42,032 nucleotides of DNA, taken from contig CANHLE010000021.1 in the NCBI GenBank assembly GCA_947461435.1, positions 1-42,032 of the forward strand, in the 5' to 3' direction. The first letter of the stretch is position 1; each line of letters begins with the position of its first letter. This document shows positions 7,404-15,299 of the stretch, one piece after another. A model generated the notes under the pieces. It saw only the letters and a list, made by a program, of their open reading frames with translations, was not told the DNA's origin and did not search any database. Both the position numbers and the translations under genes were made by a program. Source of the stretch: Paracoccaceae bacterium (GTDB taxonomy: Bacteria; Pseudomonadota; Alphaproteobacteria; Rhodobacterales; Rhodobacteraceae).

Positions 7404-9800
7404 ATGTTGGACTTGTGTGGATCTTGGGCGCTTTCGGATGAAAGCGGATTGTATTCTGTTGCCTTGACCCTGCCCGGTGACGGCATTTCGGCGCTGCATG
7501 CCGCAGCGGCGATCCCAGATCCATACTTTGGCCGCAACGAATACGGTTTGCGCTGGATTTGCCAGCGCGACTGGATCGCCAAGCGCAGCTTTACGGTAGA
7601 GCGGACCGATCAGGTTCTGGTTATTTCCATGCTGGACACCGTGGCTGAGATTGCGATCAACGGAGTGCGGGTCCACGCGTCGGATTCCATGTTTCGCAGC
7701 TATCGGGTGGATGTTTCCAGTGCCCTTCGTGTCGGTACCAACGAGATTGAAATCACCTTCCGATCTTCTGCGAAAGAGGCGGATGCGCGCCAAGCACGGC
7801 AGCCCTACTTTGTTCCCTTCAGTGCCAACAACACGCCCATCGGCAATGGCAATATGCTGCGCAAGCCCAGCTGCGATTTCGGCTGGGACTGGAACATCGC
7901 GCTTGCCAGTTTCGGGCTTTATGGCGATCTGTATCTGGAACCAATCACGTCTTCGCGCATTGCATCGGTCGTTGTGGCGCAGACCCACCAGACCGGGCGC
8001 GCGCAGGTTCAGGTGAGCGTCGCTGTCGAGGGCGACGAGGCGCAGATTTTGGTGTGCTTGTGCGGCCAAACGGTTAACGCACAGATTGTTCGGGGCCAAG
8101 CGGTTGCGACTGTCACCGTTGATGCGCCAAACCTGTGGTGGCCAGCGGGGCAGGGGGCGCAGGTCCTTCACGATCTGACGGTAACGCTGGGCGATCAGGT
8201 GGAACATCGGAAGATCGGACTGCGCGACATGGCCCTGATCGCCGAAAAAGATGCGGTTGGGCGCGGGTTCAAGTTCAAGGTCAACGGCCGCGATATCTTT
8301 GCCAAGGGCGCAAACTGGATTCCGGCAGATGCCCTATCTGGGCGCATCACAGTCGAACAGACCCGCGATTTGCTGCAATCTGCCGTCGACGCGAACATGA
8401 ACATGATCCGCATCTGGGGCGGCGGCCGATATGAACCCGATTGGTTCTATGATCTGTGCGACGAGATGGGCCTGATGGTCTGGCAGGATTTCATGTTTTC
8501 TTGCCACATCTATCCCGCGGATGAGGCGTTTTTGGCGGATGTCGCCGTGGAAGTGCGCGAACAGGCGTTGCGGCTTCATCATCACGCCAGCATGGCGCTG
8601 TGGTGTGGCGACAATGAACTGATTGGGGCACTGACCTGGTTCCCCGAAACGCGGGCAAACCGGGATCTGTATCTTGTGGGATATGACCGCCTGAACCGGG
8701 TGATCGAACAATCTTTGAAAGCCGCCGTGCCCGGGGCGGTCTGGTGGCCGTCTTCGCCCAGCCCGGGCCCGATGGATTTTGGCGATGCCTGGCACGACGA
8801 CAGCAAAGGCGACATGCATTTCTGGTCGGTCTGGCATGAAGGCCGGGATTTCGACCATTACCGTGATGTCAGCCCCCGCTTTTGTTCCGAATTCGGCTTT
8901 CAATCCTATCCTTCGATCGATGTGATCCGCAAATTCGCCGATCCGGCGGATTTCAACATTGCGGCGCCCGTGATGGAAAGCCACCAAAAGAACGCCGGCG
9001 GCAATGCACGGATCGCCGAAACCATGTTCCGCTATTTCCGCTTTCCGGTGGATTTCGAAAATTTTGTTTATCTTTCGCAGGTTCAGCAGGGTCTGGCGAT
9101 CAAGACCGCCGTGACCCATTGGCGCAGTCTGAAACCGCATTGCATGGGTACGCTGATCTGGCAATTGAACGACACATGGCCGGTCTGTTCATGGTCAAGT
9201 CTGGACCACGGCGGCGGCTGGAAGCTGTTGCATCACATGTCAAAAGCCTTCTACGCACCGATCTTTGTCTCTGCTGTTCCTGTCAAGGACGGCATCGAGC
9301 TGCGGGCGATGAATGATACGGCGCTGGCGGTTGACCTGACGGTAAGCGCAGTTGCCGTTGCAATGGATGGGACCACACGGTCATTGGACCGAAAGACCAT
9401 AGGGATCGGACCGGATGCGGCCGTGATGGTTGTCAAGGTTGACCTGTCCGCGCTGCGCGAGAACGAGATGCTGGCCTATGTGTGGGCCGACGGCGATCGT
9501 CGGATTGGGGGCGATGTCTTTGCCCCCAAACCTTACAAGGCTTACGATCTTGTGCCTGCGCACCTGGAGCAACGTATTGTGGCCAAGGATGACGGGTTCG
9601 AAATCACCGTTACAGCCAAGGCTCTGGCCTTGTTTGTTGCGCTGGAAGCGGATGTGCCCGGGCGGTTTTCGGCCAATGCCGTGACACTTTTCCCGGGCCA
9701 TGCTGCCACAATCACCTTTACGCCGCAGTCCAAGGGCCCTGCACCGCGTTTTACCCTGCGCGACCTGCATTCGGCCACCTATGGCCCAACGATTTCCTGA
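7404..9800 (+). CDS. Glycoside hydrolase family 2, beta-mannosidase-like
   Basis: A 798-residue exo-glycosidase starting three bases after the ATPase stop. The order is GH2: an N-terminal jelly-roll domain, an immunoglobulin-like domain, the TIM barrel (about 290-600) and C-terminal beta domains. In the barrel, WCGDNE places the acid/base at Glu405 and FCSEFGFQ the nucleophile at Glu496. NDTWPVCSWSSLD is also typical of GH2 beta-mannosidases rather than beta-galactosidases or glucuronidases. No signal peptide is present, so it acts in the cytoplasm on imported oligosaccharides, probably removing terminal beta-mannose. GH2 specificity varies, so other beta-glycosides remain possible. Confidence 0.9.
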   Translation: MLDLCGSWALSDESGLYSVALTLPGDGISALHAAAAIPDPYFGRNEYGLRWICQRDWIAKRSFTVERTDQVLVISMLDTVAEIAINGVRVHASDSMFRSYRVDVSSALRVGTNEIEITFRSSAKEADARQARQPYFVPFSANNTPIGNGNMLRKPSCDFGWDWNIALASFGLYGDLYLEPITSSRIASVVVAQTHQTGRAQVQVSVAVEGDEAQILVCLCGQTVNAQIVRGQAVATVTVDAPNLWWPAGQGAQVLHDLTVTLGDQVEHRKIGLRDMALIAEKDAVGRGFKFKVNGRDIFAKGANWIPADALSGRITVEQTRDLLQSAVDANMNMIRIWGGGRYEPDWFYDLCDEMGLMVWQDFMFSCHIYPADEAFLADVAVEVREQALRLHHHASMALWCGDNELIGALTWFPETRANRDLYLVGYDRLNRVIEQSLKAAVPGAVWWPSSPSPGPMDFGDAWHDDSKGDMHFWSVWHEGRDFDHYRDVSPRFCSEFGFQSYPSIDVIRKFADPADFNIAAPVMESHQKNAGGNARIAETMFRYFRFPVDFENFVYLSQVQQGLAIKTAVTHWRSLKPHCMGTLIWQLNDTWPVCSWSSLDHGGGWKLLHHMSKAFYAPIFVSAVPVKDGIELRAMNDTALAVDLTVSAVAVAMDGTTRSLDRKTIGIGPDAAVMVVKVDLSALRENEMLAYVWADGDRRIGGDVFAPKPYKAYDLVPAHLEQRIVAKDDGFEITVTAKALALFVALEADVPGRFSANAVTLFPGHAATITFTPQSKGPAPRFTLRDLHSATYGPTIS

Positions 9801-9822
9801 CACCCCACAAGGATCTGATCCC

Positions 9823-10572
9823 ATGTTCGCTTATCAACTCTACTCATCGCGCAATTTTCCGCCGCTGGATGCTACCTGCAAGATGCTGGCGGCGGCGGGG
9901 ATCATGGATACCGAAGGCTTCGGCGGTCTTTATGCGGATGAGGCAAGTTTGGCCACCACGGCCGCCGCTTTGTCCGGGGCAGGCATTGCCATGAAGACCG
10001 GGCATTTTGGTCTGGGCCAAATCGAAGACACACCGGACTGGGCGTTGAAGGTGGCAAGAACACTGGGGATGGAGCGGTTGTACGTTCCCTATATCATGCC
10101 AAATGATCGGCCTTCTGATGCCGCAGGTTGGCGCGCTTTCGGGGCGCGGTTGGAAAAGGCCTTTGCGCCCATCCGTGCGGCAGGTTTCGGGGCTGGCTGG
10201 CACAACCATGACTTTGAATTCAAGGCTTTGCCCGACGGATCCATTCCACAAGCGGCCATCCTTGCCGGCGGATCAAGCTTGGAAGTCGAATTGGACGTGG
10301 CTTGGGTGGTGCGGGGCGGCGGCGATCCGATTGCCTGGATCAAGCAATATGCAGGTCGCATCACCGCGGCCCATGTGAAAGACATCGCTGCGGCTGGCAC
10401 CAACACGGATGAGGACGGATGGGCCGATCTGGGGCAAGGCACGGTGGATTGGAAGAACATCATGGCAGCGCTGCGCGCTGTTGGCTGCAAACATTTCGTA
10501 CTGGAACATGACAACCCTTCGGACCATCAGCGTTTCGCGACGCGGTCCATTGCGGCTGCCAAAGCACTGTGA
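9823..10572 (+). CDS. Sugar phosphate isomerase/epimerase family protein (TIM barrel)
   Basis: A 249-residue compact TIM-barrel protein of the xylose-isomerase-like superfamily. Likely metal-site residues lie in WHNHDFEF, ELDVAWVVRGG, AHVKDIA and FVLEHDNP, the spacing seen in IolE-like and related sugar dehydratases, isomerases and lyases. The ATG at 9823 follows AAGGATC, whereas the open frame extends back into the mannosidase gene without another good start. It sits seven bases before the Gfo/Idh/MocA dehydrogenase gene. That pairing is typical of inositol-type or 3-keto-sugar chemistry, in which one enzyme oxidises a hydroxyl and the other isomerises, dehydrates or eliminates. The specific reaction is unknown. 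Confidence 0.88.
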   Translation: MFAYQLYSSRNFPPLDATCKMLAAAGIMDTEGFGGLYADEASLATTAAALSGAGIAMKTGHFGLGQIEDTPDWALKVARTLGMERLYVPYIMPNDRPSDAAGWRAFGARLEKAFAPIRAAGFGAGWHNHDFEFKALPDGSIPQAAILAGGSSLEVELDVAWVVRGGGDPIAWIKQYAGRITAAHVKDIAAAGTNTDEDGWADLGQGTVDWKNIMAALRAVGCKHFVLEHDNPSDHQRFATRSIAAAKAL

Positions 10573-10579
10573 GGATCAC

Positions 10580-11713
10580 ATGAAGAAACTTGGCATTGGC
10601 ATCATCGGATGCGGCAATATCTCGTCGGCTTATCTGCGCCTGGCCCCTTTGTTCAAGGGACTTGAGGTTCGGGCAGTTGCCGACATGAACATGGAGGTCG
10701 CCAAAACGCGTGCGGCCGAGTTCAACACCAAGGCACAGTCGGTGGATGATCTGCTGGCCAATGCAGACATCGATATGGTCATCAACCTGACCATCCCCGA
10801 TGCGCATTACCCGATCACCAAGCGGATCTTGGAGGCAGGCAAGCATGCTTATTCCGAAAAGCCGCTGGTTTTGACGCTTGAGCAGGGCGAGACTTTGCGC
10901 GCGCTTGCCAAATCCAAGGGGCTTTCGGTGGGCTGCGCGCCTGATACCTTCCTGGGCGGCACCCATCAGCAGGCCCGCGCGCTGATTGACGAGGGCAAAC
11001 TTGGCCGGATCACCACGGGCAATGCTGCCATTCAGGGCCATGGACCTGAAAGCTGGCACCCATCGCCCGATTTCTTTTACATGCCTGGGGCGGGCCCGAT
11101 CATGGATATGGGCCCCTATTATTTTGCCAACCTGATCAGCTTGTTGGGTCCGGTCGCCCGGGTGGGCGCGCTGACCTCGTCCGCAGATGCGATGCGCACC
11201 ATTGGGTCTGGCGAGCGGAAAGGCCAACAGATTCCGGTCAAAACGCCGTCGAACATTCAAGCGATTTTGGAGTTTCATTCTGGTGCGACGATCAGCTTTT
11301 CGGCCAGCTGGGATGTCTGGAGCCATAAGCGCAACCATTTTGAACTGTATGGCACGGAAGGCACGCTGTATGTGCCCGATCCAAACTTCTTTGGCGGGCC
11401 GCTGGAGATTGGCGGCAAGGATGGCGTGATCACGGCTGTTGCGCCTTGGGATCATCCTTTCGGTGTGTCCAACCAGAAGAACAACCAAGGTCAGCCGATC
11501 GCGAACTATCGCACGGCGGGGCTGGCGGATATGGCTGTGGCGCTGATCGAAGGGCGCGATCACCGTTGCTCGCTGGACCGTACCTTGCACGGCGTGGATA
11601 TCATGACCGCCTGCTTGAAATCGGGGGAAACCGGGCAGTTCGTGACCTTGACGACGACCTGCACGCGGCCTGCCGCACTTTCGCCGGACGAAGCGCGGGC
11701 GCTTATGGTCTGA
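10580..11713 (+). CDS. Gfo/Idh/MocA family NAD(P)-dependent oxidoreductase
   Basis: A 377-residue dehydrogenase with an N-terminal Rossmann fold (GIGIIGCGNIS at about 4-14) and the family EKP motif at Glu93-Lys94-Pro95. The C-terminal alpha/beta domain carries GPIMDMGPYYF. Members oxidise sugars, inositols or glycosides at a ring hydroxyl, often with tightly bound NAD. GAGGATCAC precedes the ATG at 10580. It is operonic with a TIM-barrel isomerase-like protein and two glycosidases, so the substrate is probably a monosaccharide or disaccharide derived from the imported glycan. A glycoside 3-dehydrogenase role is an attractive inference but is not shown by sequence. Confidence 0.93.
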   Translation: MKKLGIGIIGCGNISSAYLRLAPLFKGLEVRAVADMNMEVAKTRAAEFNTKAQSVDDLLANADIDMVINLTIPDAHYPITKRILEAGKHAYSEKPLVLTLEQGETLRALAKSKGLSVGCAPDTFLGGTHQQARALIDEGKLGRITTGNAAIQGHGPESWHPSPDFFYMPGAGPIMDMGPYYFANLISLLGPVARVGALTSSADAMRTIGSGERKGQQIPVKTPSNIQAILEFHSGATISFSASWDVWSHKRNHFELYGTEGTLYVPDPNFFGGPLEIGGKDGVITAVAPWDHPFGVSNQKNNQGQPIANYRTAGLADMAVALIEGRDHRCSLDRTLHGVDIMTACLKSGETGQFVTLTTTCTRPAALSPDEARALMV

Positions 11714-11716
11714 GGT

Positions 11717-11748
11717 ATTGCCGGCCAGCCGGAACGGCGGCGGGCAAT
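11717..11748 (+). terminator. GC-rich hairpin between dehydrogenase and GH43 genes
   Basis: ATTGCC pairs with GGCAAT, and inside it GCC-GCCG pairs with CGGC-GGC around GAA. The hairpin starts just after the dehydrogenase stop. No U-run follows, so it is more likely an mRNA-stabilising or attenuating element than a strong terminator. Confidence 0.5.
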
Positions 11749-11815
11749 CGGGATGCGCGGCTTTCCCAATGGGCTGTCGCATCCCTTTTTTCTACAGATG
11801 CAAAAGGGCGTCCCG

Positions 11816-13402
11816 ATGATTGAAAATCCCGTCCTGCGCGGATTTAATCCTGATCCGTCGTTTTTGCGGGTTGGCAGCGATTACTATATCGCGACATCGA
11901 CCTTTGAATGGTATCCGGGCGTTCAAATTCATCGGTCCAGCGATCTGGTGAACTGGACTTTGGTCTCGCGGCCCCTGCGGCGGGCAAGCCAGTTGGACAT
12001 GCGCGGAGATCCCGACAGTTGCGGCGTCTGGGCGCCGTGCCTGTCGTTTGCCGATGGCAAATTCTGGCTATTTTACACTGATGTGAAGCGGTTTGATGGA
12101 GCGTTTAAGGACGCCCACAACTACATTGTCACCTGCGAAACAATTGATGGCGACTGGTCAGATCCGATCTATGTCACCTCATCCGGATTTGACCCCTCGT
12201 TGTTTCATGATGATGATGGGCGCAAATGGGTCACCAATATGCGTTGGAACCATCGGGGTCCGGGCACAGGGCTGAACCCGGCGAACGATCTGTTTGACGG
12301 CATTGAACTGCAACAATGGGACCCGGTGCAGGGTTTGATCGGCGAGGTCGCCACCATCTACACCGGCACCGATCTGGGACTGACAGAGGCGCCGCATCTG
12401 TTTAAACGCGATGGGTGGTACTATCTGACTGTCGCCGAAGGGGGGACGGGGTATGATCATGCTGTGACGATGGCGCGGTCACGCCATATTTGCGGGCCGT
12501 ATGAAAGCCATCCGGAACGGCATGTCTTGACCGCAAGGTTTGACCCCGAAAATGCGCTGCAACGTGTGGGGCACGGCCAATATGTTGAAGGCCACGACGG
12601 GCAACATTGGCACAGCTTTCTGTGCGGGCGCCCGCTTCAGGGGCCAAGGGGCGCCTTTTGCGCCATGGGCCGCGAGACGGGACTGGCGCCGGTGGAATGG
12701 CGCGATGGGTGGCTGTACCTGAAGGGCGGCGGCATGGCCCCCGCCCTGACCTATCAAGCCCCGGCGACACGTGACCGCGAGGCGGCGAGGCATTATGATC
12801 TGACCGGCCCTGAACTTCCCAGCGATTTCCAGTGGTTGCGAAGCCCAGAGCCTGACCGAATTTTCAGCATGTCAGGCAGCGGGATCAAGCTGACCGGGCG
12901 AGAGTCCATTGGATCGTGGTTTGAACAATCCTTGGTTGCGCGGCGGCAGGAACATCACGCTTACCGGGCCGAGATGACCCTATTTGCCGATCCGCCGAAC
13001 TGGCAGCGCGCTGCGGGTCTGACCACCTATTACAACCGCCACAAATTCCATGCGGCTTTGCTGACGCACGACCCCGATTTGGGACGGGTGCTGCGGATTG
13101 TTTCTTGTCTGGGCGATTGGCCGGGCGAGGGGTTGAGCTTTGGCGCTATCCTTGCGGTTCCGGAGGGGCCGGTGCGTTTGGCGGTCACCGTTGACGGGGC
13201 GGGCCAGCAATTTCACTGGGCAACCGGCACGGGCGATTTCGCCCCACTTGGCGCACCCTTGGATGCCGCGATCCTTTCTGATGAAGGCGGCAGAGGGGAG
13301 CATGCAAATTTCACCGGCACCTTTGTCGGCATTCTGGCGCATGATCTGACAGGGCAGGGCTGGACGGCGCTGGTAACCGCGTTTTCTTATGCTCCGGGCT
13401 GA
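11816..13402 (+). CDS. Glycoside hydrolase family 43, beta-xylosidase-like
   Basis: A 528-residue inverting glycosidase. The five-bladed propeller (about 1-310) has the catalytic set: general base Asp13 in NPDPS, pKa-tuning Asp126 in FDPSLFHDDDG and general acid Glu191 in LTEAPHLF. A C-terminal beta-sandwich follows, as in two-domain xylan beta-xylosidases. No signal peptide is seen, so it works on imported xylo- or arabino-oligosaccharides in the cytoplasm. The ATG at 11816 follows AAAGGGCG, and an in-frame ATG at 11798 is the alternative. A beta-xylosidase together with a beta-mannosidase-like enzyme suggests a mixed hemicellulose-derived substrate. It appears to be the last gene of the LacI-controlled operon. 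Confidence 0.9.
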   Translation: MIENPVLRGFNPDPSFLRVGSDYYIATSTFEWYPGVQIHRSSDLVNWTLVSRPLRRASQLDMRGDPDSCGVWAPCLSFADGKFWLFYTDVKRFDGAFKDAHNYIVTCETIDGDWSDPIYVTSSGFDPSLFHDDDGRKWVTNMRWNHRGPGTGLNPANDLFDGIELQQWDPVQGLIGEVATIYTGTDLGLTEAPHLFKRDGWYYLTVAEGGTGYDHAVTMARSRHICGPYESHPERHVLTARFDPENALQRVGHGQYVEGHDGQHWHSFLCGRPLQGPRGAFCAMGRETGLAPVEWRDGWLYLKGGGMAPALTYQAPATRDREAARHYDLTGPELPSDFQWLRSPEPDRIFSMSGSGIKLTGRESIGSWFEQSLVARRQEHHAYRAEMTLFADPPNWQRAAGLTTYYNRHKFHAALLTHDPDLGRVLRIVSCLGDWPGEGLSFGAILAVPEGPVRLAVTVDGAGQQFHWATGTGDFAPLGAPLDAAILSDEGGRGEHANFTGTFVGILAHDLTGQGWTALVTAFSYAPG

Positions 13403-13480
13403 AACAGGTCGATTGGGAATGGTCCTTGAACGCTGTGCCAATGGTCTTTAGACCTTTCAAAGCATTTTGAGGTGGGCGTC

Positions 13481-14431
13481 ATGACATTTGATCCAAGAAC
13501 TGTTTCCGTTTCGGAAATGTTGACGCTTGTGGACAAGGCTTTTGGCATTGACCGTGTCATGAAAGATTGGGGCCGGGACGTTGTTCCGGAATATTACGCG
13601 CAGTCCGGGCCCGCCTATGAACGCATGCATTCTACCCAAGGCTGCATGCATTATGCATTGAACAGCGACGGCGTCTTTTCCTATGAAGGATACCTTGTAC
13701 AACCGCGTGCGGTGCTGGCCGAGGTTGCGGCCCTAAAGGGCAGCCGCGTTCTGGAACTGGGCTGTGGCAAGGGGTTCAACAGTCTTTTTTGCGCCCAGCA
13801 TATTCATGATGTGCAGTTCACTGGCACCGATCTGTTGCCGGCGCATGTTGAGAAGGCGCGCGTCTTTGCCGCGGACGCCGGCCGTGACAACGTTGTCTAT
13901 GAACAGGCCAGTTATGAGCCCTTGCCCGATCGCTTTCGCGGTTATGACGTGGCGTTTGGGTTTGAGACATTGTGTTATGCCAAAGATACAGATTTGGTCG
14001 CAGCATCGATTGCCGCGGCCCTGCGACCCGGTGGGCGATTTGTGATGTTTGATATGCAGGCCATGGGCGACGTCGATGCTTTGCCGTCTGATCTGGCCCG
14101 CGCAACGCGCCTTTATGGAATATCCTTGGCCATGACGAATGGCTTTTTGCCCGCAGGCCAATGGGAAAAATCGTTGGAAAAGGCCGGGTTGGTGGTGGAT
14201 CCTGTCGAGGATGTCACAAAGAATTTGCTGCCAGGTCTTTACCATCAAGTCGAGATGAGCCACCGCACGTTGAGCGATTGGAAAAAGCGCATCGCGATCA
14301 AGGCCTTGCCGCCCTACATGACCCGTAATGCCATTGCGGCCTTATTCGGCCCGGCGGTCTGCCGATTGGGGCGGGATACTGAGGATGGCATTTTGGTCTA
14401 TCAAAAGATCACCGCCACCAAACCGCGATGA
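13481..14431 (+). CDS. Class I SAM-dependent methyltransferase
   Basis: A 316-residue protein with the SAM-binding motif I VLELGCGKGFN (about residues 87-97), an acidic strand end in FTGTDL and ALRPGGRFVMFD as the post-motif region. The overall look is that of UbiE/sterol-type methyltransferases, with an extra N-terminal region of about 80 residues and a C-terminal lid. ATG at 13481 follows GAGGTGGGCG. It lies 78 bp after the GH43 gene and 69 bp before the GntR-type gene, and its link to either is unclear. Substrate unknown; a small hydrophobic acceptor is only a guess. Confidence 0.85.
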   Translation: MTFDPRTVSVSEMLTLVDKAFGIDRVMKDWGRDVVPEYYAQSGPAYERMHSTQGCMHYALNSDGVFSYEGYLVQPRAVLAEVAALKGSRVLELGCGKGFNSLFCAQHIHDVQFTGTDLLPAHVEKARVFAADAGRDNVVYEQASYEPLPDRFRGYDVAFGFETLCYAKDTDLVAASIAAALRPGGRFVMFDMQAMGDVDALPSDLARATRLYGISLAMTNGFLPAGQWEKSLEKAGLVVDPVEDVTKNLLPGLYHQVEMSHRTLSDWKKRIAIKALPPYMTRNAIAALFGPAVCRLGRDTEDGILVYQKITATKPR

Positions 14432-14434
14432 TCT

Positions 14435-14444
14435 TTTGATCAAA
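14435..14444. promoter_or_regulatory. Predicted GntR/FCD operator upstream of its own gene
   Basis: TTTGATCAAA is a perfect 10-bp palindrome just after the methyltransferase stop and 56 bp before the regulator start. The same core recurs before the aminotransferase gene. TTGACG at 14462-14467 nearby could be a -35 element. Confidence 0.55.
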
Positions 14445-14500
14445 GCTTGCATGGATCGGACTTGACGGATTAAAAGATCTGCGACTTAGGTGCAGGTTAG

Positions 14501-15166
14501 ATGATTCAAGACGCCCGCAAGATCCCGACCCACGAGACGGTTTATGCGCGTCTGCGCGATATGATCCTATACGGGATTCTGGAACCTGGCCAGCCCGTGA
14601 CCATTCAAGGCCTCGTCGCAGAGTTGGACGTCGGCATGACACCGGTGCGCGAGGCGATCCGAAGGTTGGCGGCCGAGGGTGCCTTGATGCCGCAAGGCAA
14701 CCGCAGGGTGACCGTGCCCAAGATGACCCCTTCCATTCTGGATCAGGTCGGCTTTGCCCGGCGGACGATTGAGCCGATGTTGGCGGAACGGGCGGGGGCA
14801 CTGCTGACCCCGCGCCTGATTGACCGGTTGGCCCATTTGGATGCGGCCGTCAATGACGCGATCCGGACGGGGAATATTCCGGCCTATCTTGAATCCAACC
14901 ACGCCTTTCATTTCGCGCTGTACGACGTGTCGGGTGCATCGGTTCTGGTGGATATGGCGCGCTCCCTTTGGCTGCGCTTTGGCCCCTCGTTGCGGGTTGT
15001 GTGCACGCGGGCGGGCACTTTGGGCCTGCCGGATCAACACGCGGAAGCCTTGGCGGCGATGCGCGCCGGGGATTGGTCGGCACTTCGCGAGGCCATGGAT
15101 CGGGATATCGCGCAGGGAATTGATCAAGTGCGGATCGTTCTGGGACAGAGTGGCGACAGGGGGTAG
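14501..15166 (+). CDS. GntR-family transcriptional regulator with FCD domain
   Basis: A 221-residue FadR-subfamily regulator. Residues 10-75 are the winged helix (ETVYARLRDMILYGILEPGQ, then MTPVREAIRRLAAEGAL), and residues 85-215 are the all-helical FCD ligand domain with likely metal/ligand residues in ESNHAFHFALY. FCD regulators usually sense small carboxylates. It precedes a class III aminotransferase gene, and the shared palindromes suggest that it controls both itself and that gene. The effector is probably an amino acid, amine or oxo-acid related to the transamination (inference). The start at 14501 lacks a clear ribosome site. Confidence 0.92.
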   Translation: MIQDARKIPTHETVYARLRDMILYGILEPGQPVTIQGLVAELDVGMTPVREAIRRLAAEGALMPQGNRRVTVPKMTPSILDQVGFARRTIEPMLAERAGALLTPRLIDRLAHLDAAVNDAIRTGNIPAYLESNHAFHFALYDVSGASVLVDMARSLWLRFGPSLRVVCTRAGTLGLPDQHAEALAAMRAGDWSALREAMDRDIAQGIDQVRIVLGQSGDRG

Positions 15167-15191
15167 GGCGGGCCGATCTGGGCGCTCTCAT

Positions 15192-15236
15192 AATTTGATC
15201 AAATTTCTTGATCCCTCTGCGTTTTATCCTTAGATG
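15192..15236 (+). promoter_or_regulatory. Operator and promoter of the aminotransferase gene
   Basis: AATTTGATCAAATT (15192-15205) is a perfect 14-bp palindrome sharing its TTTGATCAAA core with 14435-14444. Directly after it, TTGATC (15208-15213), a 17-bp spacer and TAGATG (15231-15236) make a plausible sigma-70 promoter. A regulator bound at the palindrome would touch the -35. Confidence 0.6.
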
Positions 15237-15299
15237 TAGCGTAAGCAGCCTAGGTTTTGAATCAGGGCATGCCCCCCGCGTCACGCCAAGAGGCCCGCC

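Noticed and set aside
10460-11782. A 440-codon leftward open frame opposite the Gfo/Idh/MocA gene
   Set aside because: It is rich in Arg, Gly, His and Pro, has no family motifs and lies fully antisense to a gene with clear motifs. Long antisense frames are common at this GC content.
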